A DNA stretch of 64,000 bases, from NCBI RefSeq assembly GCF_001442535.1, contig NZ_CP013141.1, positions 37-64,036 of the forward strand, written 5' to 3'. This DNA is from Lysobacter antibioticus. GTDB lineage: Bacteria > Pseudomonadota > Gammaproteobacteria > Xanthomonadales > Xanthomonadaceae. The position numbers were made by a program, and so were the translations under genes. The notes under the pieces were generated by a model. That model was given only the letters and a program-made list of their open reading frames with translations, was not told the DNA's origin and did not search any database. Positions within the stretch are counted from its first letter, which is position 1. Every line of letters begins with the position of its first letter. Shown here one piece after another: positions 1-9,208 of this stretch.

Positions 1-183
1 GGCGTCGGCGCCTTCGGCGACGGCGGTGCCGGCGGCGTCAGCAGCCTGGGCGGCGGCATCGCCAGCCTGGCTGGCGGCGGCCGAGGCTTCGGCGGCTTCG
101 TTCTTGGCTTCTTCGGACTTCGGGGCGCAAGCCGACAGGGCCAGGACGGAAGCGGCGAGGAGGACGTACAGGTGGGTCTTCAT
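1..183 (-). CDS. Ala-rich lipoprotein, 3' end cut by window edge
   Basis: The first 61 codons of a small lipoprotein whose C-terminus lies beyond the window edge. It begins MKTHLYVLLAASVLALSAC, a type II signal peptide with lipobox LSAC, so the mature protein should start at a lipidated Cys19. After the Cys the sequence becomes Ala, Glu, Ser and Asp rich with a helical, coiled-coil look. It is a paralog in tandem with the neighbouring gene at 379-756, with the same strand, architecture and composition. Function is unknown; a periplasmic or outer-membrane spacer or stress lipoprotein is a guess. Confidence 0.75.
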   Translation of the reverse strand, partial: MKTHLYVLLAASVLALSACAPKSEEAKNEAAEASAAASQAGDAAAQAADAAGTAVAEGADA

Positions 184-297
184 GAGTGTCTATCCTGAGG
201 AGTTGTCTGAGAGAAAAAACGTGGAACGGTGATGTCAGGCAACGCCAGTGCGCGCAGCGGTCCGGCAAGCCGGCTCAGATCGTTCACTGACCTTACG

Positions 298-327
298 GAA
301 AAAGCCGCCGGAAACCGGCGGCTTTCC
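298..327 (-). terminator. Rho-independent terminator of the 379-756 lipoprotein
   Basis: A GC-rich hairpin (AAAGCCGCCGG, loop AAA, CCGGCGGCTTT) lies just after the stop of the 379-756 gene. On the minus strand it is followed by a T-run. It separates the two lipoprotein paralogs. Confidence 0.8.
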
Positions 328-378
328 CGTTCGGCACGATGACTCGTGCCGGAACTAAGCAGTATCGCTTGCGCGATA

Positions 379-756
379 TTACTTCTTGGCTTCTTCCTTG
401 GCAGCTTCTGCCGGAGCAGCAGCGTCCTTGGCAGCGTCGGCAGCCTGGCCAGCGGCGTCGGCAGCGTTCTTGGCAGCGTCGGCAGCGGCGTCGGCAGCAG
501 CCGGGGTCGCAGCGTTGGCAGCGGCGTCGGCCGAGGTAGCAGCAGCGTCGGCAGCCGAAGCGGCGGCGTCAGCGCTGGCAGCAGCGGCGTCGGCGGTGGC
601 AGCGTCGCCAGCAGCGGCGGCGGTGTCAGCAGCGGCCTGAGCTTCGGTCGAAGCGGCAGCGGCGTCGGCGGAAGCTTCTTCGGCCTGCTTCTGGTTCGAG
701 CAAGCGGCCAGGGCCAGGCCCAGAGCCAGGGCGATCAGCGCCTTGTTGAAATTCAT
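379..756 (-). CDS. Ala-rich lipoprotein
   Basis: A 125-aa lipoprotein. The N-terminus MNFNKALIALALGLALAAC is a lipoprotein signal peptide (lipobox LAAC, Cys19). The rest is almost entirely Ala with regularly spaced Asp, Ser, Thr and Glu, ending in Lys, which predicts a long amphipathic helix or coiled coil. The start at 756 is chosen because GAGGA lies just upstream; the frame stays open further upstream but without a plausible signal or RBS. It is followed by a terminator and then a paralog at 1-183. No enzymatic domain is visible. Low sequence complexity means homology searches will be unreliable. Confidence 0.8.
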   Translation of the reverse strand: MNFNKALIALALGLALAACSNQKQAEEASADAAAASTEAQAAADTAAAAGDAATADAAAASADAAASAADAAATSADAAANAATPAAADAAADAAKNAADAAGQAADAAKDAAAPAEAAKEEAKK

Positions 757-879
757 GATTCGGATTCCTCGTCGATTAGTTAGGCAACGCGCAGTTGCGC
801 GCCGATAACATGATGACAAGCCGGTGACGTGTGTCAAGCGGGCTTGCCGGTTTTTTTTGTGCAACGCGTTTTTAACTAT

Positions 880-2055
880 TTAGAGCAACTCTATCGCAAT
901 TGCGGTCGCTTCGCCGCCGCCGATGCACAGCGAAGCGACGCCGCGCTTGCCGCCGCGCAGGCGCAAGGCATTGATCAGCGTGACCACCAGGCGGGCGCCG
1001 CTGGCGCCGATCGGGTGTCCCAGGGCGACCGCGCCGCCATGGACGTTGATCTTGTCGTGGGGGATGCCGAGGTCCTTCATCGGCGCCATCGCGACGCAGG
1101 AAAAGGCCTCGTTGACCTCGAACAGGTCGACGTCGGCGACCGTCCAGCCGGCCTTTTCGAGCACGTTTGAAATCGCTTTCACCGGCGCGGTGGTGAACCA
1201 CTCCGGCGCCTGGGCGTGGCCGGCGTGGGCGACGATCCGGGCCAGCGGCTTGAGGCCGCGCGCGGCGGCGTCGTCGGCCGACATCAGCAGCGCGGCGGCG
1301 GCGCCGTCGGAGATCTTCGAGGACGACGCGGCGGTCAGCACGCCGTCCTTGCCGAACGCCGGGCGCAGGCCGGGAATCTTGCTGACGTCGATCTTGGCCG
1401 GCTCTTCGTCGCTGTCGACGACGACATCGCCCTTGCGGCCCTTGACGGTCACCGGAACGATCTCGTCCTTGAAGTGGCCGGCGCTCTGCGCAGCCTGCGC
1501 GCGCTTCACGCTTTCCTCGGAATACGCGTCGATCGCAGCGCGATCCAGGCCGTATTTCTCGCAAGCCGCGTCGCCGAACACGCCCATGGCCTTGCCGTCG
1601 TACGGGTTGGTCAGACCGTCCCAGGCCATGTGGTCGAGCATCTCGGTGCTGCCGTAGCGGATGCCGGTGCGCGAGTTGTTGAGCAGGTGCGGGGCGTTGG
1701 TCATCGACTCCATGCCGCCGGCGACGACGACCTTGGCCGAGCCGGCCTTGATCAGGTCGTGGGCGAGCATGATCGCCTTCATGCCCGAGCCGCAGACCTT
1801 GTTGATCGTGGTGCAGCCGGCCGAGGTCGGCAGGCCGGCGTTGAGCGCCGCCTGGCGCGCCGGGGCCTGGCCGAGGCCGGCCGGGAGCACGCAGCCCATG
1901 ATGACTTCGTCGACCTGGTCGGCGGCGACGCCGGCCTGCTCGAGCGCGCCGGTGATCGCGGCGCTGCCCAGGGTCGGGGTCGGGACGCCGGTGAACTGGC
2001 CGAGGAAAGAACCGATGGCGGTGCGCTTGGCACCGACGATGACGACATCGCTCAT
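880..2055 (-). CDS. Acetyl-CoA C-acetyltransferase (thiolase)
   Basis: A 391-aa biosynthetic-type thiolase of usual length. It condenses two acetyl-CoA to acetoacetyl-CoA or does the reverse thiolysis, in the cytoplasm. All three thiolase signatures are present: the acyl-enzyme Cys in INKVCGSGMKAI near residue 90, the His of GGAVALGHPIGASGAR near 350, and the second catalytic Cys in CIGGGEA near the C-terminus. The start has GGAG 7 nt upstream. A -10-like CATAAT lies about 60 bp upstream. In this neighbourhood of leucine and CoA-mutase genes it probably closes the ketone-body end of leucine catabolism, although a role in polyhydroxybutyrate synthesis (PhaA) is not excluded. Confidence 0.93.
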   Translation of the reverse strand: MSDVVIVGAKRTAIGSFLGQFTGVPTPTLGSAAITGALEQAGVAADQVDEVIMGCVLPAGLGQAPARQAALNAGLPTSAGCTTINKVCGSGMKAIMLAHDLIKAGSAKVVVAGGMESMTNAPHLLNNSRTGIRYGSTEMLDHMAWDGLTNPYDGKAMGVFGDAACEKYGLDRAAIDAYSEESVKRAQAAQSAGHFKDEIVPVTVKGRKGDVVVDSDEEPAKIDVSKIPGLRPAFGKDGVLTAASSSKISDGAAAALLMSADDAAARGLKPLARIVAHAGHAQAPEWFTTAPVKAISNVLEKAGWTVADVDLFEVNEAFSCVAMAPMKDLGIPHDKINVHGGAVALGHPIGASGARLVVTLINALRLRGGKRGVASLCIGGGEATAIAIELL

Positions 2056-2114
2056 GGCGGAACTCCAAAAACTGTGGCGTAGACGGAGACCGGCGCGTGG
2101 GCCGGAACCGCCGG

Positions 2115-2120
2115 ATTATG
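2115..2120 (-). promoter_or_regulatory. Candidate -10 box for the thiolase gene
   Basis: CATAAT on the minus strand in the context GCATAATCC, about 60 bp before the thiolase start. No convincing -35 is seen. The spacing would give a leader of about 50 nt. Confidence 0.4.
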
Positions 2121-2520
2121 CGGCGCCATGCTGCACCGCGGCAAATACCGGGGTCTCGAATAACGAAAAACAAACAATTGTTCGTCTCGCGGCCGCGACG
2201 AAGCCGGCAGGCAGCTGAACGGCATCAGGCCGAATCCGGCGATTCGGGGCGAGTCGGGCCGGTCCTGTCGGAGCGGATCGGGGCGGTTCGGGAGCGGATC
2301 CGACTACGGGCCGGGGAGGGCGCTGCGGGTCGGAACGCATCGAAACGAATCGGTGAATGCCTCGGCGATGGTTTTCGTGGCGCATATCGCATGAAGAAAT
2401 CTGCACTGAAAACCTGCGGTTTCGATTGTCGTCGCGCGCGGCTTGGATTAAAACGAAGGCGACGCGCGGCCGTGTCGCAGGGGTGCGAGCGGCGGGCCGT
2501 CCCCGACGGGGAGCTGAGCG
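2121..2520. other. Intergenic region between divergent thiolase and autotransporter genes
   Basis: About 400 bp upstream of two divergent genes. It holds no open frame with coding character and no clear repeat. It presumably contains the promoter of the autotransporter, but no strong -35/-10 pair can be picked by eye. Confidence 0.5.
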
Positions 2521-5328
2521 ATGAAACGATTCGGACCGGCAGCGCGATGCAGTTCGCGGCTGGCGCTATGCGCGCTGAGCCTGGCCATCCTGAGCGCCTG
2601 CGGTGGCGGCGGAGGCGGCGGCGACGCGGTCCGCCCGACACCGCCGCCGGCGACCCCACCACCGACCCCGCCGCCGGCGCCGAACCCGGCCCAGCCGGCG
2701 GCCGACGCCCACTTGGCCTTGACCAACACCCGCGCCGCGCATGCGCTCGGCCTGACCGGGCAGGGCGTGCGCATCGGCGTGGTCGACAGCGGCGTGCGCC
2801 GCACCCATCCGGCCCTGGCCGGGCGGGTCGGGCCGATGCTGATCTACACCGATCCGCGCACCAACAACCACGCCATCGACGATGTCCTCGGCCACGGCAC
2901 CTACGTCGCCCAGATCGCCGCCGGCACCGCGGTGAGCAGTTGGCCCGGCGGCATCGCCCCGGGCGCGAGCATCGTCTCCGCGCGCATCCTCTCCGACGTG
3001 CGCCCGAGCGACGACGGCTCCGGCCAGGGCAACGAAGCGCGCGACGCCGGCGGTCTCGACATCGTCTCGCGCGACCTCATGAACGCCGGCGTGCGCATCA
3101 TGAACAACTCCTGGGGCGGCCTGTACTGGACCGGCGACAACGTCACCGTCAGTTTCATCAACGCCTACAAGCCCTTCATCGACAACGGCGGCCTGGTCGT
3201 GTTCGCGACCGGCAACGAGGGCAAGCCGCAGCCCTCCGACAACGCCTCGCTGCCGAGCCAGGGCGCCGGCGCCAACCTGCTCGAACGTGGCTGGATCGCG
3301 GCGGCCGCGCTCGACAGCAACAACCCGACCCAGTTGGCGAGCTACTCCAACGCCTGCGGCATCGCCATGAACTACTGCCTGGTGGCGCCGGGCAACGTCA
3401 TCGCCACCGGCGTCAACGACCCGGTCGGCAGCCCGACTTACTGGTTCGTCCAGGGCACCTCGTTCGCCGCGCCGCAGGTCTCCGGCGCCGCCGCGCTGGT
3501 GTGGCAGGCGTTTCCGTACTTCAACAACGATCTGGTCCGGCAGACTCTGCTCGGCAACGCCAAGGACCTCGGCGCGCCCGGCGTCGACCCGGTGTTCGGA
3601 CAGGGCCTGCTCGATGTCGGCGCCTCGGTGCGCGGCCCGCATCGGCTCGACTGGGGCGATGTGCGGGTGTCGTTCGACGGCAGCTCGACCTGGTCCAACC
3701 CGCTCAGCGGCACCGGGGGCCTGATCAAGGAAGGCAGCGGCACGCTGCGCCTGGACAGCACCACCGCGCATACCTACACCGGCACCACCGACGTCGCCGG
3801 CGGCGTGTTGCGGCTTGCCGACAACGCCTCGACGGTGTCGCCGACGACGGTGCGCGCCGGCGCCACCTTGGTCGGCGGCAACGGTGCGCGCATCGGCAAC
3901 CGCGTCGACAGCCAGGGTGCGGTGCGGGTCGAAGGCGCCAGCCTGCGCGTCGACAGCTATCAGCAATCCGCCGCTGGGCAGCTGCAGTTCTTCATCGGTT
4001 CCAAGCTCGAAGTGACCGGCAACGCCAGCCTGGCCGGCAACGCCCACGTGCTCGGGCAGTTGCCCGGCTATACCCGTTCCAGCCGCGAGGTGTTCGTCAA
4101 CGCCGGCAGCATCAGCGGGGCGTTCGCCTCGTTGACGACCGCCTCGAACGTATTCCTGGTGGCGGTGCCGGGCTATAGCAGCACCCAGGCCTGGCTCGAC
4201 ATCGTCTCGCTCAACATCACCGCCGCCGCGCAGTCGATGGGCGTGCAGGGCGCCGCGGCCGCGGCCGCCGAACGCGTCGACGGCGCTTTCGACGAACTCG
4301 ACCGCAACACCGTCGTCAGCGGCGGCCCCGGCGCGCAGGGCGCCTTCAGCGCCGCGGCCGGCGCCTTGCAGCAGTCGGCCACGCCGGAGATCGCCAAGCG
4401 CTCGCTGGCCAGCCTGTCCGGCGAGCTGCACAGCGCCGACGCTGCGTTCGCGATGATGGCGATCGAAGGCAACCGCCGCGCGCTGGAATCGCGCCTGGAT
4501 GCGCAGTACCTGCATCCGAGCGACGGCGCCTGGGCCGACCGCATCGACGCCCAGCGCGCGACCGCCGGCCGCTTCGACCTCGACGCCAACGGCTGGATCG
4601 TAGGCCACGACCAGCGCCAGGGCGCGCTGCGCTACGGCGCCGCGCTCAGCCAGACCGACGGTTACGCGCGCCATGAACTGCGCCGCGACCGCGAGCGCAA
4701 CCGCCAGATCGAAGGCCAGTTCTACGCGGCCTGGAACCGCGGCGGCCACTATCTGTTGGGCCGTGCCGCGCTCGGACGCATGGAGCGCGATCTCGAACGC
4801 GAGGTCATGCTCGGCGCCGCCGACTTCGGTGTCGGCACCCGCTATGCCAACCGCTATCTGCAACTCGATGCGCAACTCGGGCACCGCTTCGAGGGCGCCA
4901 ACGGCATGGTCACGCCGTATGTGGGCGTGCAATCGGTGCGCCTGGATCGCAGCGGTTTCGACGAGCCCGGCGCCGCCGGCTTCGGCCTGCGCGCCGGCGA
5001 CTCGACCTTGAGCGCGACGCAGGCGCTGCTGGGCGCGCGGATGCAGCGCGAATGGCGGTTCGGTTCGGCCTTGCTCACCTTGGACGGCCGCGCCGAATGG
5101 CAGCGCACCCTGGCGCAGTCGGGCGATTTCATCGACGCGCGCTTCACCGCCCTGGACGTGTGGTCGCCGATCGCCAGCGAGCCTTTGGCCCGCGACGTCG
5201 GCGTGTTCGGCCTGGGCCTGAGCACCCGTTTCGGCCGCGGCAGCGTGCTGCGCTTCGATTTCGATCAACGCAGGGAGCGGGGCGAGGACTATCTGCGCGC
5301 GTTCGCGAGCTGGACGGTGCCGTTCTGA
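2521..5328 (+). CDS. Subtilisin-like autotransporter serine protease, lipidated
   Basis: A 935-aa type Va autotransporter protease of the S8 family. The signal peptide ends in LSAC (Cys27), followed by a Gly run and a Pro-rich linker, so the passenger should be lipidated as in NalP/SphB1-type proteases. The triad is Asp89 (GVVDSGV), His125 (GHGTYVA) and Ser314 (GTSFAAP). After the protease (about 60-370) comes a beta-helical stretch including an autotransporter-associated repeat (KEGSGTLRLDSTTAHTYTG, around 400-430). A C-terminal beta-barrel (about 660-935) ends in the terminal aromatic WTVPF. The start is supported by GGGGAG 8 nt upstream. It is a monocistronic gene followed by a strong hairpin. 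It likely acts at the cell surface, cleaving itself or other exoproteins. Confidence 0.93.
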   Translation: MKRFGPAARCSSRLALCALSLAILSACGGGGGGGDAVRPTPPPATPPPTPPPAPNPAQPAADAHLALTNTRAAHALGLTGQGVRIGVVDSGVRRTHPALAGRVGPMLIYTDPRTNNHAIDDVLGHGTYVAQIAAGTAVSSWPGGIAPGASIVSARILSDVRPSDDGSGQGNEARDAGGLDIVSRDLMNAGVRIMNNSWGGLYWTGDNVTVSFINAYKPFIDNGGLVVFATGNEGKPQPSDNASLPSQGAGANLLERGWIAAAALDSNNPTQLASYSNACGIAMNYCLVAPGNVIATGVNDPVGSPTYWFVQGTSFAAPQVSGAAALVWQAFPYFNNDLVRQTLLGNAKDLGAPGVDPVFGQGLLDVGASVRGPHRLDWGDVRVSFDGSSTWSNPLSGTGGLIKEGSGTLRLDSTTAHTYTGTTDVAGGVLRLADNASTVSPTTVRAGATLVGGNGARIGNRVDSQGAVRVEGASLRVDSYQQSAAGQLQFFIGSKLEVTGNASLAGNAHVLGQLPGYTRSSREVFVNAGSISGAFASLTTASNVFLVAVPGYSSTQAWLDIVSLNITAAAQSMGVQGAAAAAAERVDGAFDELDRNTVVSGGPGAQGAFSAAAGALQQSATPEIAKRSLASLSGELHSADAAFAMMAIEGNRRALESRLDAQYLHPSDGAWADRIDAQRATAGRFDLDANGWIVGHDQRQGALRYGAALSQTDGYARHELRRDRERNRQIEGQFYAAWNRGGHYLLGRAALGRMERDLEREVMLGAADFGVGTRYANRYLQLDAQLGHRFEGANGMVTPYVGVQSVRLDRSGFDEPGAAGFGLRAGDSTLSATQALLGARMQREWRFGSALLTLDGRAEWQRTLAQSGDFIDARFTALDVWSPIASEPLARDVGVFGLGLSTRFGRGSVLRFDFDQRRERGEDYLRAFASWTVPF

Positions 5329-5351
5329 GCGAAGGACGCAGAGCGGGTCCT

Positions 5352-5383
5352 CCAGAGTCCCTCTATCGAAAGAGGGACTCTGG
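5352..5383. terminator. 13-bp perfect hairpin after the autotransporter gene
   Basis: Arms CCAGAGTCCCTCT and AGAGGGACTCTGG are separated by 6 nt, 24 nt after the autotransporter stop. There is no T-tract, so it is either a weak terminator or an mRNA 3'-end stabiliser. Confidence 0.6.
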
Positions 5384-5460
5384 TGCAGCGTGATGGGTGG
5401 GTGGCGCTACGCAGGCGGCGAAGCGAATCTCCCCGCGCTTTCCAACATGGCGCGCAAACA

Positions 5461-5490
5461 AAAACGCCGTCGCAACCGCGACGGCGTTTT
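5461..5490. terminator. Bidirectional terminator
   Basis: A perfect 13-bp inverted repeat AAAACGCCGTCGC / GCGACGGCGTTTT with a 4-nt loop. A-runs and T-runs flank it on both strands. It lies between the convergent autotransporter and isovaleryl-CoA dehydrogenase genes. Confidence 0.85.
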
Positions 5491-5513
5491 GCTTTACCCA
5501 ACCCGCCCGAGAC

Positions 5514-6671
5514 TCAGCTCTTGCCGTCGAACAGCTCGCGGCCGATCAGCATGCGGCGGATCTCGTTGGTGCCGGCGCCGATCGCGTACAGCTTGGCGTC
5601 GCGCAGGATGCGCCCCGTCGGGTACTCGTTGATGTAGCCGTTGCCGCCCAGGGTCTGGATCGCTTCCAGCGCCACCTGCACCGCGGCGTCGGAAGCGTGC
5701 AGCAGGCACGAGGCCGCATCGACGCGGCTCTTATAGCCGGCGTCGAAGTCGCGTCCCACCTGATAGGCGAAGGCGCGGCTCGACTGCAGCGCGGTGTACA
5801 TGTCGGCGATCTTGCCCTGCATCAGGCCGAAGGTGCCGATCGCCACGTCGAACTGCTTGCGCTCGCGCACGTAGGGCAGGGCGATGTCGAGCGCCGCCTG
5901 CATCAGGCCCAGCGGGCCGCCGGTCAGGACCAGGCGCTCGGTGTTGAGGCCGCTCATCAGCACCTTGACGCCGTGGTGCACTTCGCCGAGCACGTTCTCG
6001 ACCGGAATCTCGCAGTCCTCGAACACCAGTTCGCAGGTGTTGGAGCCGCGCATGCCCAGCTTGTCGAGCTTCTGCGCGGTGCTGAAACCCTTCATGCCCT
6101 TCTCGACGATGAAGGCGGTCATGCACTTGCTGCCGGCGTCCTTGCCCGCGGTGCGCATGTACACCACCAGCACGTCGGCCTCGGGGCCGTTGGTGATCCA
6201 CATCTTGTTGCCGTTGGCGACCCAGACATCGCCCTTGCGCTCGGCGCGGCAACTCATCGAGCCGACCACGTCGGAACCCGCGCCCGGCTCGCTCATCGCC
6301 AGCGCGCCCTTCCACTCGCCGCTGCACAGCTTCGGCAGGTACTTGGAACGCTGCGCCTCGTTGCCGTTGGCGTAGAGGTTGGATACGCACAGGTTGGAAT
6401 GCGCGCCGTAGGACAGGCCGACCGAGCCGGAGGCGCGGGAGATTTCCTCCATCGCCACCAGATGCGCCAGATAGCCCATCTCGCTGCCGCCGTATTCGCC
6501 CGGCACGGTCATGCCCAGCAGGCCCATCTCGCCTAGTTTCGGCCACAGGTCCTGCGGGAACGCGTTGTCATGATCGATCTGCTCCGCGCGCGGTGCGATC
6601 TCGGCTTCGGCGAAACGGCGCACGGCATCGCGCAGCGCATCGATCTCTTCACCCAGGGGAAAACTGCGCAT
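5514..6671 (-). CDS. ivd: Isovaleryl-CoA dehydrogenase
   Basis: A 385-aa FAD-dependent acyl-CoA dehydrogenase, full length, oxidising isovaleryl-CoA to 3-methylcrotonyl-CoA in leucine catabolism (cytoplasm, electrons to ETF). The family FAD/substrate motif SEPGAGSD and the C-terminal [10 protein letters not shown] and GAGTNEIRR segments are present. The catalytic Glu sits in [13 protein letters not shown], the special position used by isovaleryl-CoA dehydrogenases. The usual C-terminal Glu position of other acyl-CoA dehydrogenases is Gly here (YAIGAGTNE), which argues for this substrate. The gene starts 1 nt after the stop of the carbonic anhydrase gene, so the two are probably co-transcribed. 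The methylcrotonyl-CoA carboxylase genes usually linked to ivd are not in the window. Confidence 0.95.
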   Translation of the reverse strand: MRSFPLGEEIDALRDAVRRFAEAEIAPRAEQIDHDNAFPQDLWPKLGEMGLLGMTVPGEYGGSEMGYLAHLVAMEEISRASGSVGLSYGAHSNLCVSNLYANGNEAQRSKYLPKLCSGEWKGALAMSEPGAGSDVVGSMSCRAERKGDVWVANGNKMWITNGPEADVLVVYMRTAGKDAGSKCMTAFIVEKGMKGFSTAQKLDKLGMRGSNTCELVFEDCEIPVENVLGEVHHGVKVLMSGLNTERLVLTGGPLGLMQAALDIALPYVRERKQFDVAIGTFGLMQGKIADMYTALQSSRAFAYQVGRDFDAGYKSRVDAASCLLHASDAAVQVALEAIQTLGGNGYINEYPTGRILRDAKLYAIGAGTNEIRRMLIGRELFDGKS

Positions 6672-6672
6672 A

Positions 6673-7437
6673 TCAGCCCTCGTAACGAATCAGCGGCCGC
6701 CCGTTGAGCGGTTGGATGTTGCGGTTGTTGCGGCGGTAGTGGGACAGGAACGCCTGGATCTGCGCCTTCGACATCGTCACCGGCGCGGGCAGCACGTACC
6801 ACTCCACATTTTCCGACAACGGCGGGGTCGTTAGCGAGCCCAGGTAGTGATAGTAAGCATGCGATTTCGGTAACAGCGCCTCGATATCGATCTCGCGCTG
6901 CGCCGGCGCGCCTTCGCGGCGACCCTGTTTAAGATCGTCGAGCACCTGCTGGGCGACCGGGTTGGCGGCGCCCTCGACGTACATCACGCCGACCACCGCC
7001 AGGCGGCCGTCCTGGGCCTTGAACACGAAGTGGCCTTCGAGCGGGAAATGCTTGCCGTCGAGGGTGTGCTCGCTCTGGGCATGGAAATGGAACTGGCTCA
7101 GGGCGAAATGGCGGCCGCGGATGCTCGCCTCGGTGCGATGGGTGTCGACCTGGACGGCGTGGCCGTTGTCGGCGACCGCGTCGATCGGGCCGCGGGTGTG
7201 GACGAATTCCAGCGCGCGCGGCTCGTTGTCGGCGGCGGCGATCGCCGCGGCGGTAACGATGTCGATCGGCGACTGCGCCTTGTCGTGCGCGGCCTGCCAG
7301 CGCTCCTGGTGTTCGTAATCCAGGGTTTCGGTGTGGGCGTGGCCGGACGCGGCCGGTCCGGCGGATTGGCCGGCGGCGGCGCCGGCGAGCGTTGCAAGAC
7401 CGAGTGCGGCGACGGCCGCGAGGACGTGTTTACGCAT
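6673..7437 (-). CDS. Alpha-class carbonic anhydrase, exported
   Basis: A 254-aa periplasmic alpha-carbonic anhydrase (CO2 + H2O to bicarbonate). The N-terminus [21 protein letters not shown] is a Sec signal peptide. The Zn ligands appear in the canonical FHFHAQSEH segment (two His) plus the following H in GHFVF; QSPID and the LTTPP motif near the C-terminus are also family hallmarks. The start is ambiguous: ATG codons at 7446 and 7437 are both possible and neither has a strong RBS. The isovaleryl-CoA dehydrogenase gene follows after 1 nt. Bicarbonate supply for the biotin carboxylase step of leucine breakdown is a possible link, but a periplasmic enzyme makes that indirect. Confidence 0.92.
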   Translation of the reverse strand: MRKHVLAAVAALGLATLAGAAAGQSAGPAASGHAHTETLDYEHQERWQAAHDKAQSPIDIVTAAAIAAADNEPRALEFVHTRGPIDAVADNGHAVQVDTHRTEASIRGRHFALSQFHFHAQSEHTLDGKHFPLEGHFVFKAQDGRLAVVGVMYVEGAANPVAQQVLDDLKQGRREGAPAQREIDIEALLPKSHAYYHYLGSLTTPPLSENVEWYVLPAPVTMSKAQIQAFLSHYRRNNRNIQPLNGRPLIRYEG

Positions 7438-7462
7438 GGCGAGCATCCCGTTGATGGCACGG

Positions 7463-7468
7463 ATTGTG
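7463..7468 (-). promoter_or_regulatory. Candidate -10 box upstream of carbonic anhydrase
   Basis: CACAAT on the minus strand, 26 bp before the chosen start. It would give a short leader. No clear -35 is visible. Confidence 0.35.
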
Positions 7469-7558
7469 GAAGAGGCCGCGTTCGGGCCGTGACCCGGCGA
7501 CGCGCTTGCGCGCATTCAGAAAAACGCAGGCCGGGGCGAAAACCCTACGCCGGATACG

Positions 7559-7584
7559 ACGACGGGGCCGATGGGCCCCGTCGT
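7559..7584 (-). terminator. Hairpin after leucine dehydrogenase
   Basis: An 11-bp inverted repeat ACGACGGGGCC / GGCCCCGTCGT directly after the leucine dehydrogenase stop. There is no long T-tract. Confidence 0.6.
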
Positions 7585-7592
7585 GGTATGGC

Positions 7593-8696
7593 TCAGTGGC
7601 CGCTGCGGATGCGTCCGCGGAAGCTCGGCGTCGACCGGCCCATCGGCAGCTTGAGCTTGCCGATCGCGCTGATGCGCTCTTCGGCCAGGCGGTCGGCGGC
7701 GGTGTAGGTCGGGATGCTGTCGCGCTCGGCGATCTCGAAGATGCGGCCGAGGTTGTGATAGATCGTGCGCATCATGCGCATGGCGCGCTCGCGGTTGTAG
7801 CCGTCGAGTTCCAGCGCCACGTTCATCACGCCGCCGGCGTTCACGGCGTAGTCCGGCGCGTACAGGATGCCGCGCTTGGACACTTCGTCGCCGATGGCGT
7901 TGTTGGCCAACTGGTTGTTGGCCGCGCCGCAGATGATCTTGGCCTTCAGGCGCGGCAAGGTCTGCTCGTTGACGGTGCCGCCCAGCGCGCACGGCGAGTA
8001 CACATCGGCAGGCACGTCGTAGATCTCGTCCAGGCCCACCGCTTCGGCGCCGTACTCGGACACCGCCTTGTCGACCAGGCCCTTGTTGATGTCGGTGACG
8101 AAGATCTTCGCGCCGCGCTCCTTGAGCAGCTTCACGAATTCCATGCCGACGTGGCCGAGGCCCTGCACGGCGTAGCTGTACTTGCCGACTTCCTCGTCGC
8201 CGAAGCGCTTGTTCAGCGCCGCCATCAGGCCCTGCAGGGTGCCGTAGGCGGTGAACGGCGAGGGATCGCCCGAACCGCCGTGGACCTGGTGCACGCCGGT
8301 GACGTATTCGGTCTCGCGGTACACGTATTCCATGTCGTTGACGTCGATGCCGACGTCTTCGGCGGTGATGTAGCGGCCGCCCAGCGAATCGACGAACTTG
8401 CCGAAGGCGCGGAACAGCGCTTCGGACTTGTCGGCGGCCGGGTCGCCGATGATCACCGCCTTGCCGCCGCCGATGTTGAGGCCGGCGACCGCGTTCTTGT
8501 AGGTCATGCCGCGGCTCAGACGCAGCACGTCGTTGAGCGCGTCCTGCTCGGTCTTGTACGGCCACATCCGCAGGCCACCCAGCGCCGGGCCGAGCACGGT
8601 GTTGTGGATCGCGATGATGGCCTTCAGGCCGGCGTCCTTGTTATGGCAGAACACGACCTGCTCATGGCCGAAGGTGTCGAGGGTTTCGAAAATCAT
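7593..8696 (-). CDS. Leucine dehydrogenase (Leu/Val/Phe dehydrogenase family)
   Basis: A 367-aa NAD-dependent oxidative deaminase of the Glu/Leu/Phe/Val dehydrogenase family, converting branched-chain amino acids to 2-oxo acids in the cytoplasm. The N-terminal domain has the substrate-binding GPALGGLRMW segment and the two catalytic lysines, Lys67 (MTYKNAVAG) and Lys79 (GGGKAVI). The Rossmann domain carries VQGLGHVG around 175-185. The length fits leucine dehydrogenases rather than hexameric glutamate dehydrogenases. It lies upstream of and co-directional with carbonic anhydrase and ivd, separated by its own hairpin and a likely promoter, so it is functionally but perhaps not transcriptionally linked. 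Confidence 0.93.
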   Translation of the reverse strand: MIFETLDTFGHEQVVFCHNKDAGLKAIIAIHNTVLGPALGGLRMWPYKTEQDALNDVLRLSRGMTYKNAVAGLNIGGGKAVIIGDPAADKSEALFRAFGKFVDSLGGRYITAEDVGIDVNDMEYVYRETEYVTGVHQVHGGSGDPSPFTAYGTLQGLMAALNKRFGDEEVGKYSYAVQGLGHVGMEFVKLLKERGAKIFVTDINKGLVDKAVSEYGAEAVGLDEIYDVPADVYSPCALGGTVNEQTLPRLKAKIICGAANNQLANNAIGDEVSKRGILYAPDYAVNAGGVMNVALELDGYNRERAMRMMRTIYHNLGRIFEIAERDSIPTYTAADRLAEERISAIGKLKLPMGRSTPSFRGRIRSGH

Positions 8697-9208
8697 CGGG
8701 TGCTCCGGACCGGCGCGGCATTGCGCGAAGCGCTAAGGACGCCTGGTGGTGGTAAGTCGTTGAATGGAAATGGATTCGCCTGTACGCCGCAACCGCAGGG
8801 GCCCGCCGTAGGGGCCGTAGTCTAAAGCAATCGGGCAATACGGCTAGGTATTGCAGGGGCCGGGCAATCGTGGCTGGAGCGGCGCATGTGAAGGCCTGCG
8901 AAGGCCTGCGCGGAGAGGTTTGCGGCCGCTCTCGCGGCACTCGCGAAAGGCCTCGCCGACGCGCCGATCGCCAAGGCTGGCGCGGCGACGGCTGTCATCG
9001 GCGCGACCGACGAGCGCGCTCACACTCGCTCTGCCTCGCCCGGCTCCAGCCGCGATCGAGCCCGCGGCGCGGGCTTTGCCGTAGTTGTCGATTCGCCGCC
9101 GGTCCGCTTCGGGCGTCACGAGCCGAAGCGTTCAGTGCGGACCTTTGTCCGCAGCGGCGCGGTCAGGCCGTTTTCTGCATTGCGAATCGATATTTATCAG
9201 GACCCGTC
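8697..9208. other. Intergenic region between divergent leucine dehydrogenase and papain-like gene
   Basis: About 510 bp with no convincing coding frame. A tandem repeat of GCGAAGGCCT-like units occurs near 8890-8912. The frame of the downstream gene stays open through part of this region, but no RBS supports an earlier start. Confidence 0.4.

Noticed and set aside
2566..5268. Minus-strand open frame opposite the autotransporter gene
   Set aside because: Same shadow effect; no RBS, no domain, low-complexity translation.
8870..9208. N-terminal extension of the papain-like protein
   Set aside because: Arg-rich, no RBS; AGGA correctly precedes the ATG at 9209.
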